DNA of 64,000 nt. It comes from Bacillota bacterium. Lineage in GTDB: Bacteria > Bacillota > Clostridia > Acetivibrionales > DTU013. The position numbers and the translations under genes are program-made. A model generated the notes under the pieces. That model saw nothing but the letters and a program-made list of their open reading frames with translations, did no database searches and was not told the origin of the DNA. Of the stretch, positions 53,274-61,714 are shown one piece after another; the first letter of the stretch is position 1, and each line of letters starts with the position of its first letter. The stretch is taken from assembly GCA_023418915.1 (NCBI GenBank), contig JAEZYU010000064.1, positions 1 to 64,000 of the forward strand, given 5' to 3'.

Positions 53274-53477
53274 TCTGACCTCCGTTACAATCTTTTTTAC
53301 ATGTCGTACGTCATATGTACGTCTGTATGCAATGTTAATTCTAACGAAAACGTCGTAAATTGTCTATATATGCGGCTGGATATTACTTATCTTTTCCATT
53401 GTATTTTTTTCATTGAAGCAAGAAATAATAATGAATGACTGACGAGCAGTTCAGCTCAATAATACGGAGGCAGGCTT

Positions 53478-54011
53478 ATGCTGCAAAGATACAGCGAGGT
53501 GCTGGACCTCCCTGTGATATGTGCGGATACCGGTAAAAAAGCGGGAGTTGTGAAGGACATACTGTTCAGTAGCAGAGACAGGCAGGTAAAAGCACTGCTG
53601 CTTGAGCAGAAAGGGTTATCCGTGAGAAAACATGTAGTTTTCCTGAACGAGCTGCTGAGTCTGGGCGGCGACGCCGCAATAGTCGACAGCAGTTTGTGCA
53701 TATCGGATTTGGAACGTGCTTCGTTCAAAAAAGCATTCGAAGACGAAGGCAGTCTGATTGGACTGAAAGTATACTCGAAATCGGGAGGTGAGGTCGGGGT
53801 CGTTAAGGATGTAATATTCGACTGGCGCACAGGCAGAATCGAAGGCTTTGAAATATCAGACGGTCTGCTGCAGGATGTGCTGCAGGGCAGGAAGCTGCTG
53901 CCTCTGTTCGGCAAGGTGGAGCTCAGCAAGGAGTTCGCAGTGGTCGAGACGGAAGCGGTAGAGGAGATGAAGGAAACAGGCGGCGGCATAAGAAACAGGC
54001 TGCTGAAGTGA
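53478..54011 (+). CDS. PRC-barrel domain protein
   Basis: This 177-residue protein has two PRC-barrel repeats (about 3-75 and 85-165): VICADTGKKAGVVKDILF and KVYSKSGGEVGVVKDVIFDW are the matching starts. PRC-barrels occur in 16S rRNA processing (RimM), photosynthetic and sporulation proteins; this stand-alone double type is often encoded near an AI-2E transporter and alaS in Clostridia. GGAGG precedes the ATG. It is divergent from the DUF1015 gene with a 200-base gap. Confidence 0.88.
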   Translation: MLQRYSEVLDLPVICADTGKKAGVVKDILFSSRDRQVKALLLEQKGLSVRKHVVFLNELLSLGGDAAIVDSSLCISDLERASFKKAFEDEGSLIGLKVYSKSGGEVGVVKDVIFDWRTGRIEGFEISDGLLQDVLQGRKLLPLFGKVELSKEFAVVETEAVEEMKETGGGIRNRLLK

Positions 54012-54051
54012 CTATAAATATCAAACAGCTATACAGAGAGGAGATTGTACA

Positions 54052-54231
54052 ATGCGTAATGGATTTATGAAAGGTGTTATGATAGGCGGTCTAGTTGCCG
54101 CATCAGTGGGTCTTATGATGAACACTGATATGATGTCAGGCCGAACAAAAAAGAAAATGATGAGGGGCGGAAAAAACCTTCTGAGGAAATCAAGCCATAT
54201 TATAAGCGACGTAGCTGATATGTTCAGATGA
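54052..54231 (+). CDS. Small YtxH-like membrane protein
   Basis: This 59-residue ORF has MRNGFMKGVMIGGLVAASVG as the membrane segment and a basic amphipathic tail (SGRTKKKMMRGGKNLLRKSS). AGAGGAG lies about 7 bases upstream. It follows the PRC-barrel gene by 40 bases and is probably co-transcribed. Similar short glycine-rich membrane proteins are common at this locus in Clostridia. Confidence 0.8.
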   Translation: MRNGFMKGVMIGGLVAASVGLMMNTDMMSGRTKKKMMRGGKNLLRKSSHIISDVADMFR

Positions 54232-54234
54232 GTG

Positions 54235-54420
54235 GATCGCAAACTCCACCGACAGCAGACACCGGATGAGATCAGCTTGGTACAGCTTAGTTACCAATGG
54301 TGAACAGCCGAGAGGCTTTCATAGCCCGAACGCCTGCTCTATGCAGGCTAAGTGCGGGAAATACACACATTCTCTCAAATCCTCGTAAAGACCGGGTAGA
54401 AGCACCTACCCGGTCTTTAA
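54235..54420 (+). ncRNA. Candidate structured RNA with terminator
   Basis: A 185-base non-coding stretch holds a series of hairpins: GTGGA/TCCAC; TTGGTA/TACCAA; AGCC-GAGA-GGCT (GNRA-type loop); GCCTGC/GCAGGC enclosed by CCCG/CGGG. It ends in a strong terminator. No known riboswitch, T-box, 6S or SRP core was recognised. It is located before an AI-2E transporter gene after a repeat block. Confidence 0.5.
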
Positions 54421-54422
54421 CT
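54388..54422 (+). terminator. Strong intrinsic terminator
   Basis: AAAGACCGGGTAG pairs perfectly with CTACCCGGTCTTT around AAGCAC. It ends the PRC-barrel/small protein transcript and the candidate RNA. Confidence 0.93.
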
Positions 54423-54424
54423 AC

Positions 54425-54785
54425 CCAGGGAAGCAAGGAGAAGCAGGGGGACGGTTCTCCTGCTTCACTAGAGTAGGACGAAGCCAAAGGGACGGTTCTC
54501 CTGCTTTACTAGGACGGGGAAGCGAGGGACAGGGGAAAGGAAAGCAAAGGGACGGTTCTCCTGCTTCACTAGAGTAAGACGAGGCCAAAGGGACGGTTCT
54601 CACTTTTTCGAGTGATACGAGGGTGAGGGGACGATACGAGGGTGAGGGGACAGTTCTGGGGAATGCAAGGGGACAGTTTTTGCGATTGTGGAGGAACCGT
54701 CTCAGGTGAAGGGCTATCCCTCCGCTAATGAAGCAAGAGAACCGTCCCCTTGCTTCCAAAGCAGGAGAACCGTCCCCCTGCTTCA
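54425..54785. repeat. Dispersed repeat cluster in both orientations upstream of the AI-2E transporter gene
   Basis: About eight cores occur: the left group reads GGGACGGTTCTCCTGCTT, the right two (54740 and 54765) read AGAACCGTCCCC in the opposite direction. Longer duplications (CACTAGAGTAGGACGA and GCCAAAGGGACGGTTCTC) are visible. Opposed copies can pair over long range. Confidence 0.92.
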
Positions 54786-54794
54786 TTAGCGGAG
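54720..54794 (+). promoter_or_regulatory. Inverted repeat covering the AI-2E transporter ribosome binding site
   Basis: CTCCGCTAATGAAGCA (54720-54735) is perfectly complementary to TGCTTCATTAGCGGAG (54779-54794), with two dispersed repeat hairpins between. The 3' arm includes GGAG of the ribosome binding site GGAGGTGA, so the folded RNA would hide the translation start. Confidence 0.8.
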
Positions 54795-54801
54795 GTGAGC
54801 G

Positions 54802-55848
54802 ATGAGACACAAAAGGCTTATATTCTACGTGGTTTTGGCGCTGCTCATCCTGGCGGCTATTTTCTTCATATATAAATACAGAGACAAACTCGCTAGGATC
54901 CTATCGCCATTTCTTATAACGATAATCCTTGTCTATGTTGTGAAGCCCCTGTCCGACAGGCTGACTGCGAAAAGGATCCCTGTCGGATTATCGATACTGC
55001 TGGTCTACCTCTTCATCATAGCGGCGTTGGCGGCGGCAGCTATTTACTTCATACCCGAGCTGGCCTCGAACACCCGGGAGCTGATGGAAACACTTCCTCA
55101 GCTGATTGCAAGCTATGAAAAAATGTTCAACAGCATCCTATTTTCTATTAACTCAAGCAATTGGTCGGAACAGGTCAAAACAGCTGTATTCGAACAAGTA
55201 GGCAATGCGGCTGTGCAAGCGCAGGAATTCCTGGTCAAAACGCTTGAAAACGGCCTCAAGCTAATAGTGGACATGGCCAGGATCATCGTGGATGTAACGG
55301 TGGCGCTGGTGATCACCTATTATGCCATAAAGGATGGAGACAAGCTCAAAGCCTATACGCTGTCGCTACTCCCAAGGAGCTGGAGGGCGTGGCTCACCGG
55401 AGCCGGTAAGGAGATCAGCAGGATATTGGCAGGCTTCATACAAGGCCAGCTGATGATCGCATTTATCGTAGGGCTGCTGGAGACGCTCGGCCTGGTGCTG
55501 GTAGGAATGAGATACCCGCTGGCGCTTGGCATGATCGGCGGTCTGGCAAATATCATACCATATTTCGGGCCATATATAGGAGCAATGCCCGCTGTTGCAG
55601 TGGCATTGACCGTGTCGCCTGTAAAAGCCGTATGGACTGTAGTCGTATTTATATCAGCGCAGCAAATCGACAACAATTTCATCTCACCTAAAATGATAGA
55701 AGGCAGGCTTGGTCTCCACCCGGTAGCCACGATCTTTGCAGTCATCGTCGGAGGCGAATTCTTTGGCATTGCCGGGATGCTGTTCGCTGTGCCCGTTCTG
55801 GCAATTTTGCGCGTCCTATTCAACAAAGCGGTGGAAGCCATAGTCTAG
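54802..55848 (+). CDS. AI-2E family transporter
   Basis: This 348-residue protein has about eight membrane helices in the family's pattern (two at 7-40, one near 60-85, one near 155-180, and a cluster from 210 to the end). The conserved motifs IPYFGPYIGAMPA and QQIDNNFISPKMIEGRLGLHP are clear. Family members include the AI-2 exporter TqsA and Na+/H+ antiporter-like proteins; the substrate cannot be told here. GGAGGTGA lies before the ATG and is inside an inverted repeat. In Clostridia it often precedes alaS; here LoaP follows. Confidence 0.92.
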   Translation: MRHKRLIFYVVLALLILAAIFFIYKYRDKLARILSPFLITIILVYVVKPLSDRLTAKRIPVGLSILLVYLFIIAALAAAAIYFIPELASNTRELMETLPQLIASYEKMFNSILFSINSSNWSEQVKTAVFEQVGNAAVQAQEFLVKTLENGLKLIVDMARIIVDVTVALVITYYAIKDGDKLKAYTLSLLPRSWRAWLTGAGKEISRILAGFIQGQLMIAFIVGLLETLGLVLVGMRYPLALGMIGGLANIIPYFGPYIGAMPAVAVALTVSPVKAVWTVVVFISAQQIDNNFISPKMIEGRLGLHPVATIFAVIVGGEFFGIAGMLFAVPVLAILRVLFNKAVEAIV

Positions 55849-55912
55849 TACAAAATTCATCAAAATGCTTAAAAATCAGGCTGAATAATGTAAAAATATA
55901 TACGTGTTAATA

Positions 55913-55939
55913 TTGACTTCGCCCCTTTTTTGTTATAAA
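55913..55939 (+). promoter_or_regulatory. Candidate promoter of the loaP transcript
   Basis: TTGACT (55913-55918) and TATAAA (55934-55939) are 15 bases apart, short of ideal, but the only candidate between the transporter gene and loaP. Confidence 0.5.
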
Positions 55940-55980
55940 ATGGTTGTTGGTCTACTAAAGTGCCAAGGTGGTTAATGCTG

Positions 55981-56505
55981 ATGTTTCAAGACTTACGATT
56001 AGATCAATGGCACAGCTTCTTTGTTGTTACCGGAGCGGAGGATAAGGCTAAGGAAAGAATACAATATAGATTGCAGGATGGTTTTACGGTGGTGGTTCCC
56101 AAAAGAAAGCTGCGCATCAGAAAGGGCGGCATCTGGAGGGTTGAAACGACGGTGCTGTTTCCTGGTTATGTGATGATAAATGGGGAAATTACCACAGATA
56201 TATATTACCGGTTGAAAAACATCCCGGATGTCCTTAGACTTCTCAAGACTGGCAGTTCGGTGGCTCCGATAGATCGCCGCGAAATGTCCGTATTATCAAA
56301 GCTGATCTGCAACAATGAAGAAATAGGTTTCTCAAATGTGCTTATGGAAAACGGCATCGTTCAGGTGATCGATGGTCCGCTGTTTTCTCTGGAGGGCATT
56401 ATTTTGAGCATAGACCACAGAAAAGAAAGAGCAAGGATACGACTGAATTTCCTCGGGGAAGAGCGCACGGTAGACCTTGGGATATCCATCCTGAAGCCGG
56501 TGTGA
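55981..56505 (+). CDS. LoaP-type transcription antiterminator (NusG paralogue)
   Basis: This 174-residue protein has a NusG N-terminal domain (WHSFFVVTGAEDKAKERI, LFPGYVMINGEI) and a C-terminal KOW domain (VIDGPLFSLEGIILSIDHRK). LoaP proteins load on RNA polymerase via a leader hairpin and allow read-through of long polysaccharide or antibiotic operons. ATG 55981 is preferred because AAGGTGG lies 9 bases upstream; ATG 55975 is only 3 bases away from it. It heads the exopolysaccharide cluster, and the 490-base leader that follows is the likely action site. Confidence 0.9.
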   Translation: MFQDLRLDQWHSFFVVTGAEDKAKERIQYRLQDGFTVVVPKRKLRIRKGGIWRVETTVLFPGYVMINGEITTDIYYRLKNIPDVLRLLKTGSSVAPIDRREMSVLSKLICNNEEIGFSNVLMENGIVQVIDGPLFSLEGIILSIDHRKERARIRLNFLGEERTVDLGISILKPV

Positions 56506-56995
56506 CCGGATACTTTGCAGCTGTAATCTCCGGGGTAATCGTTTGTAATGGGCAGCAATAATCATACCAGACGACACGAAATACATACAAAAACCATCAT
56601 ATAACTCACACAAAAGCATAGCATAAAACACATGAAATACACCAGAATACACACAAACAGGCCAAACTAAAGACAAGCAGCAGAAATAAAGCCGGGGTAC
56701 AAAATCCAAAATCCTATAACGGTGTTTCGGCCCGTTATAAGGACCAGGAGGTCAGATGTCAGGTTTGTGAGGAAACGTCTATGGATCTGTTCCATATGCG
56801 AATGGCGAAGCTATGCCTTTCAGCGCCTCCGATAAATTACATTCTCTGCACTGAACCGGTACCAACAGTTCACACGGTACATTCTAAAATTCAATCGGAT
56901 AAATATTGATAACACGATCAGCTTTCAATGCTGACTAAATCCATCGGGTAAAAATATGAGCATTTTATCCAGTGCTATAACAAGGAGGAGAAGAG
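56506..56995 (+). promoter_or_regulatory. Long leader of the polysaccharide operon, likely LoaP target
   Basis: No gene is present in 490 bases. TATAACGG (56715-56722) and CCGTTATA (56732-56739) form a perfect hairpin, with more paired elements after it (GTTTGTGAGGAAAC region). The left part (56560-56690) is A/C-rich and unstructured, with ACACAAA-type low complexity. Antitermination via the hairpin is inference from the adjacent LoaP gene. Confidence 0.5.
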
Positions 56996-58933
56996 ATGTC
57001 AAAAATCATCAGAATAATATCGCTTGTGATCATTGATGCAGTAATCCTCAATCTCTCTCTTTGCCTTGCACTACTCATTAAATTCGATACAGCCGTACCA
57101 CAGCAATACTTCGTATACATACTCAGCAATGCGCTGGCAGTCACAGCGCTGCAATTAGTAATATTCTACCTGTTTGGCCTATATCGAAGCCTTTGGGAAT
57201 ATGCAAGCATCGAGGAAATGATGCAGATCATAATGGCAACGGCAGCCGCCTCGGCTCTTGGCTTTGCTGCGGGACTGATCACCGGAGATCTGTATCCAAT
57301 ATCGATCTATATCGTCTCGTGGATATTCCTTTGCATGCTGGCCGGAGGCACAAGGATCAGCTACAGATACATACGCAGGCTCAGGACGCATTTCCAAAGA
57401 AATCAGTGCAAGGCCAGCAGAGTCATGATAGTCGGTGCGGGAAGCGCAGGCTCCATGCTCATCAAGGAATTCAAAAACCATACGGATATGAATGTGGTGC
57501 CGGTGATAATGGTCGATGACGACAAGACAAAGCGCGGGACCAGCATAAACGGCATCCCGGTCGTATCCGGCAGAGAGCGGATAAAGGAGCTGGCAAAGCA
57601 GTATAAAATAGATGAAATCGTAGTTGCAATACCGTCAGCTTCAAAAAAGGAAATAGCGGAATTGCTCAAGATCAGCAAGGAAACAAAGTGCAGGCTAAAG
57701 ACGCTGCCTAACGTGATTGAGATACTTGACGGCGAGGTAACAGTAAAGCAGCTGCGCGACGTCAGCATCGAGGATTTGCTAGGACGCGATGAGATCAGCC
57801 TCAATATGGATGAGATATCAGGCTATCTGAAGGATGAAGTCGTCATGGTAACCGGAGGAGGCGGCTCCATAGGATCGGAGCTGTGCCGCCAGATCGCAAA
57901 GTTCGGTCCGAAAAAGCTGATAATATTCGACATATACGAAAACAATGCATACGACCTTCAAAATGAACTGATATATACGTACAGAGACAAGCTGGACCTC
58001 GAAGTGCTCATAGGCTCCTGTCGGGACAGGGAGAGGCTGAGGGAGGTATTCGAACGGTACAGGCCGGGCGTCGTGTTCCATGCCGCAGCTCACAAGCACG
58101 TGCCGCTGATGGAGGGCAACCCGTCCGAAGCCATAAAAAACAACGTATTCGGGACGCTCAACACCTGCCGGCGCGCCATCGACTTCGGCTCGAAGAAATT
58201 TATACTTGTCTCCACAGACAAGGCAGTGAACCCGACAAACATAATGGGCGCATCAAAGCGTCTGGCAGAGATAATAGTACAGTCAATGAACAGGATGAGC
58301 GACACGAAATTCGCAGCAGTCCGGTTCGGCAATGTGCTGGGCAGCAACGGCAGTGTAATACCGCTGTTTAAAAAGCAGATACTTCAGGGAGGTCCGGTCA
58401 CCGTGACGCACCCTGATATCATAAGATATTTTATGACGATACCGGAAGCATCCCAGTTGGTGATCCAGGCAGGCGCACTGGCAAACGGCGGCGAAGTGTT
58501 CGTCCTCGACATGGGCGATCCGGTCAGGATAGCAGACCTTGCCCGTGACCTGATAAGCCTGTCCGGCCTCGAGCCTGATGTGGACATAAAGATAGAGTAC
58601 TCAGGCCTCAGACCAGGCGAGAAGCTCTTCGAGGAGCTGCTGATGGCAGAGGAGGGACTGGAGCAGACAGCCCACAAGAAGATTTTCATCGGCAAGCAGC
58701 AGGACATGAGCTTCCAAGAGGTCATTATGTGTATCAAGGCTCTGGAAAATTCCATGGAAAGCGACGATATGCTCAGGGAAACCATGGCAAAGCTGGTGCC
58801 GACGTACAAGTATGAACGCACTTATACCAAGCCTTCATTAAACACTATTATGGAGGATACTGTTGTTATTGAAACCGAAAAAGCAAAGAGTGCGGCAAAA
58901 TCAAAGAACATAACAGCAACTGCGCAAAGCTAA
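56996..58933 (+). CDS. Membrane nucleotide-sugar 4,6-dehydratase (CapD/EpsC/FlaA1-like)
   Basis: This 645-residue protein has four N-terminal membrane helices (about 1-110), a first Rossmann-like domain (MIVGAGSAGSMLIKEF, about 140-260) and a second, catalytic short-chain dehydrogenase domain from about 280 (VMVTGGGGSIGSELCRQ). The active-site segment STDKAVNPTNIMGASKR carries Met in place of Tyr, as in the long FlaA1/WbpM-type dehydratases. It probably converts UDP-GlcNAc to a 4-keto-6-deoxy sugar, then aminated by the next enzyme. AAGGAGGAG is 4-8 bases before the ATG. Confidence 0.93.
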   Translation: MSKIIRIISLVIIDAVILNLSLCLALLIKFDTAVPQQYFVYILSNALAVTALQLVIFYLFGLYRSLWEYASIEEMMQIIMATAAASALGFAAGLITGDLYPISIYIVSWIFLCMLAGGTRISYRYIRRLRTHFQRNQCKASRVMIVGAGSAGSMLIKEFKNHTDMNVVPVIMVDDDKTKRGTSINGIPVVSGRERIKELAKQYKIDEIVVAIPSASKKEIAELLKISKETKCRLKTLPNVIEILDGEVTVKQLRDVSIEDLLGRDEISLNMDEISGYLKDEVVMVTGGGGSIGSELCRQIAKFGPKKLIIFDIYENNAYDLQNELIYTYRDKLDLEVLIGSCRDRERLREVFERYRPGVVFHAAAHKHVPLMEGNPSEAIKNNVFGTLNTCRRAIDFGSKKFILVSTDKAVNPTNIMGASKRLAEIIVQSMNRMSDTKFAAVRFGNVLGSNGSVIPLFKKQILQGGPVTVTHPDIIRYFMTIPEASQLVIQAGALANGGEVFVLDMGDPVRIADLARDLISLSGLEPDVDIKIEYSGLRPGEKLFEELLMAEEGLEQTAHKKIFIGKQQDMSFQEVIMCIKALENSMESDDMLRETMAKLVPTYKYERTYTKPSLNTIMEDTVVIETEKAKSAAKSKNITATAQS

Positions 58934-58987
58934 TACAATCAGAATTTAAGCAGAATATTAAATATCAGCAACAAGTGAGGCAGAACA

Positions 58988-60100
58988 ATGAAAACTAAAA
59001 TATGGCTTTCATCTCCGCATATGAGCGATGAAGGCTATGAAATCCACTATATAAAGGAAGCCTTTGAATCAAATTGGATAGCTCCTCTTGGAGCAAATGT
59101 TGATGGATTTGAACGAGAACTAGCGGCAAAGGTGGGAATCGGATATGCTGCGGCATTATCATCAGGAACCGCTGCGATCCATTTGGCACTGAAGGCTGTC
59201 GGGGTAGGAGAAGGAGATATTGTATTTTGTCCTTCATTAACATTCTCGGCTACAGCTAATCCTATCATCTATCAGAATGCCACACCTGTTTTCATAGACA
59301 GCGATATGAAAACATGGAATATGGACCCGGTTCTGCTGGAAAAAGCTTTCGACAAGTACCCGCATGCAAAGGCTGTGATAGTTGCACATTTATACGGTCT
59401 TTCAGCTGATCTGGATAAGATAGCAGAAATATGCACAAGGCGTGGAGCTGTACTGATAGAAGATGCAGCAGAATCATTGGGTACGACATACAAGAGCAGA
59501 TACACAGGAACTATAGGCGATTACGGCATATTCTCATTCAATGGGAACAAAATAATCACCACTTCAGGCGGCGGTATGCTTGTTTCAAATAACAAAGAGA
59601 GAATAACAAAGGCACGCTTTTGGTCGACTCAGTCAAGGGACAAGGCAAGACATTACCAGCACAGTGAATTGGGATACAACTACAGAATGAGCAATATAAT
59701 CGCAGGTATAGGCAGAGGTCAGCTCAAGGTACTGGATCAGAGAGTGCAGAAAAAGCGATATATCTGTCAATTCTACAAGCGGGAGCTGGGGCAGCTCGAA
59801 GACATCAAATTCATGCCAATGAATGAATGGAACGAACCAAACTGCTGGCTTACCTGCTTGACGGTCAGCGGCAAGGTGAAGCCGATCGATATAATGGAGG
59901 CTCTTGAAAGGGAAAACATCGAATCAAGGCCAATATGGAAGCCAATGCACATGCAGCCGTATTACAAGGATCGCAGCTTCATCGGAAATGGTGTGGCAAA
60001 AGCGATATTTGAAAATGGCGTCTGTCTGCCATCCGATACCAAGATGACAGATGAGGATCTGGAAAGAGTATGCGGCATTATCAGGGAGCTTTGGAAATAG
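58988..60100 (+). CDS. DegT/DnrJ/EryC1 family sugar aminotransferase
   Basis: This 370-residue PLP enzyme has ALSSGTAAIHLALKAVGVG near the N-terminus, the cofactor Asp in LIEDAAESLGTTY, and the PLP Lys in SFNGNKIITTSGGGML. It aminates a 4-keto sugar from the upstream dehydratase, as PglE or EpsN do, to feed the initial glycosyl transfer. GTGAGG lies before the ATG. Cluster order (dehydratase, aminotransferase, phosphosugar transferase) supports a bacillosamine-type first sugar, which is inference. Confidence 0.93.
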   Translation: MKTKIWLSSPHMSDEGYEIHYIKEAFESNWIAPLGANVDGFERELAAKVGIGYAAALSSGTAAIHLALKAVGVGEGDIVFCPSLTFSATANPIIYQNATPVFIDSDMKTWNMDPVLLEKAFDKYPHAKAVIVAHLYGLSADLDKIAEICTRRGAVLIEDAAESLGTTYKSRYTGTIGDYGIFSFNGNKIITTSGGGMLVSNNKERITKARFWSTQSRDKARHYQHSELGYNYRMSNIIAGIGRGQLKVLDQRVQKKRYICQFYKRELGQLEDIKFMPMNEWNEPNCWLTCLTVSGKVKPIDIMEALERENIESRPIWKPMHMQPYYKDRSFIGNGVAKAIFENGVCLPSDTKMTDEDLERVCGIIRELWK

Positions 60101-60133
60101 CACGCAGCAATATCAGGGGGGCAATATAGAGAC

Positions 60134-60868
60134 ATGCAGGTCGAGATCAACCGCAGTACAATACCGGCTGTGCAATTACCACAAAACGGCGGTTTCTATA
60201 AAAAATATATAAAACGTCCAATGGACTTTATTTTATCGTTGATGGCCATTATCATACTAAGCCCAGTATTACTAATCATAGCAATATTGGTCAGAGTAAA
60301 GCTGGGCAGCCCGGTGATCTTCAGACAGAAGAGACCCGGCCTGAACGAGAAAATATTCACGCTGTACAAGTTCAGGACAATGACAGATAAAAGGGATGAG
60401 AATGGAGAGCTGCTGCCGGACGGCGAGCGGCTCACTAAGTTTGGTAAGTTCTTAAGATCAACATCGTTGGATGAATTACCTGAGCTATGGAACATAATCA
60501 AAGGCGATATGTCAATCGTGGGTCCAAGACCGCAGTTGGTTCGTGATATGGTCTTTATGACAGAAGAACAGAGGTGTAGGCATACTGCAATACCAGGCCT
60601 TACTGGATTGGCGCAGGTAAGTGGACGAAATGCTGTTACATGGGAAGAGAAGCTTCAGTTTGATTTGGAGTATGTCAGTGACATAACACTTATCGGCGAT
60701 GTAAGAATTATTTTTATTACTATTACAAAAGTAATAAAAAGAGATGGTATAAGTTCTGAAAACAATGATACTGCCGATGATTTGGGCGATTATTTACTGA
60801 GATCAGGTAAAATCAGCGAAGAAGTCTATTTAGATGGACAAGAAAAAAGCAAGTTATTAGTTAATTAG
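60134..60868 (+). CDS. Polyprenyl phosphate phosphoglycosyl transferase (EpsL/PglC-like)
   Basis: This 244-residue protein has one re-entrant N-terminal membrane helix (KRPMDFILSLMAIIILSPVL) and the catalytic Asp-Glu pair in STSLDELPELWNI; KFRTM and GPRPQL are conserved. It moves a phospho-sugar from a UDP-sugar to undecaprenyl phosphate, the first membrane step of repeat-unit assembly. A C-terminal tail of about 45 residues beyond the core is unusual. GGGGGG-type site upstream. Confidence 0.93.
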   Translation: MQVEINRSTIPAVQLPQNGGFYKKYIKRPMDFILSLMAIIILSPVLLIIAILVRVKLGSPVIFRQKRPGLNEKIFTLYKFRTMTDKRDENGELLPDGERLTKFGKFLRSTSLDELPELWNIIKGDMSIVGPRPQLVRDMVFMTEEQRCRHTAIPGLTGLAQVSGRNAVTWEEKLQFDLEYVSDITLIGDVRIIFITITKVIKRDGISSENNDTADDLGDYLLRSGKISEEVYLDGQEKSKLLVN

Positions 60869-60869
60869 T

Positions 60870-61640
60870 ATGAAAGAAAGGCATGCAAATTTGAACATTA
60901 CCAATATACCGTTGATATCAATCATAACACCTGCATATAATTCTGAGAAATATATATCAGATGCAATAAACAGTGTCTTATCTCAGTCATATAGTAATTG
61001 GGAGATGATAATTGCTGATGATTGTTCAACCGACAACACAGCAAGTATAATCAATCATTTTGTTGATCCCAGAATTAAGTACATTCGGCTTAATGAGAAT
61101 TCAGGTGCAGCAGTTGCAAGAAATACGGCTCTGGAAAACGCAAATGGCAATTTTATAGCATTTCTTGATGCAGATGACATATGGAAACCTGAGAAACTTG
61201 AAAAGCAGTTAATTTTTATGCAAACGAATAAAATTGGTTTTTCGTTTACTTCATTCGAAATATTAGGTGAGATAAGGAATAAAAATGTAAAAGTTCCTTA
61301 CAAAATGAATTACAGCCAATTTATGAAAAATACAATCATTGGTACTCTTACAGTTATGATAAATAGAGATATAGTTGGAGATATCAGATTAGTTAATGTT
61401 AAAAAAGATCATGATTCCATGACCTGGGCAAAGATATTGAGAGAAGGACATCATGCATATGGGCTAAATGAAAGTCTTGCGTATTATAGAAAAGTAGAAG
61501 GCTCCATATCTAATAATAAGTTAAGGGCTGCCCAAAATCATTGGAGAAATTGTAGAGATGTTGAAAAATTATCTTTTCTTCGGTGTTCATACTATTTCTT
61601 TTTTTATACCATAAACGCATTGAAGAAACACTTATGTTAG
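60870..61640 (+). CDS. Family 2 glycosyltransferase
   Basis: This 256-residue GT-A enzyme has SIITPAYNSEKYISDAINSV, the DDCSTDNT nucleotide site and the metal-binding FLDADDIW. It adds a later sugar to the lipid-linked repeat unit; sugar donor unknown. ATG 60870 follows the previous stop by 1 base, without a strong site; TTG 60891 (AGAAAGG upstream) is an alternative. From here on the sequence is clearly more AT-rich, as expected of a variable capsule region. Confidence 0.88.
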   Translation: MKERHANLNITNIPLISIITPAYNSEKYISDAINSVLSQSYSNWEMIIADDCSTDNTASIINHFVDPRIKYIRLNENSGAAVARNTALENANGNFIAFLDADDIWKPEKLEKQLIFMQTNKIGFSFTSFEILGEIRNKNVKVPYKMNYSQFMKNTIIGTLTVMINRDIVGDIRLVNVKKDHDSMTWAKILREGHHAYGLNESLAYYRKVEGSISNNKLRAAQNHWRNCRDVEKLSFLRCSYYFFFYTINALKKHLC

Positions 61641-61714
61641 CTAAATGATTAGCAGGAGATTATGTATAAATAAAGAATACAATTTGTTTTTTAGCTAAAT
61701 AACAGGAGGTCAAT

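Noticed and set aside
54235..54420. 6S RNA, SRP RNA, tmRNA or T-box for alaS
   Set aside because: The region folds as several separate hairpins, lacks the T-box sequence and shows none of the conserved cores of those RNAs.
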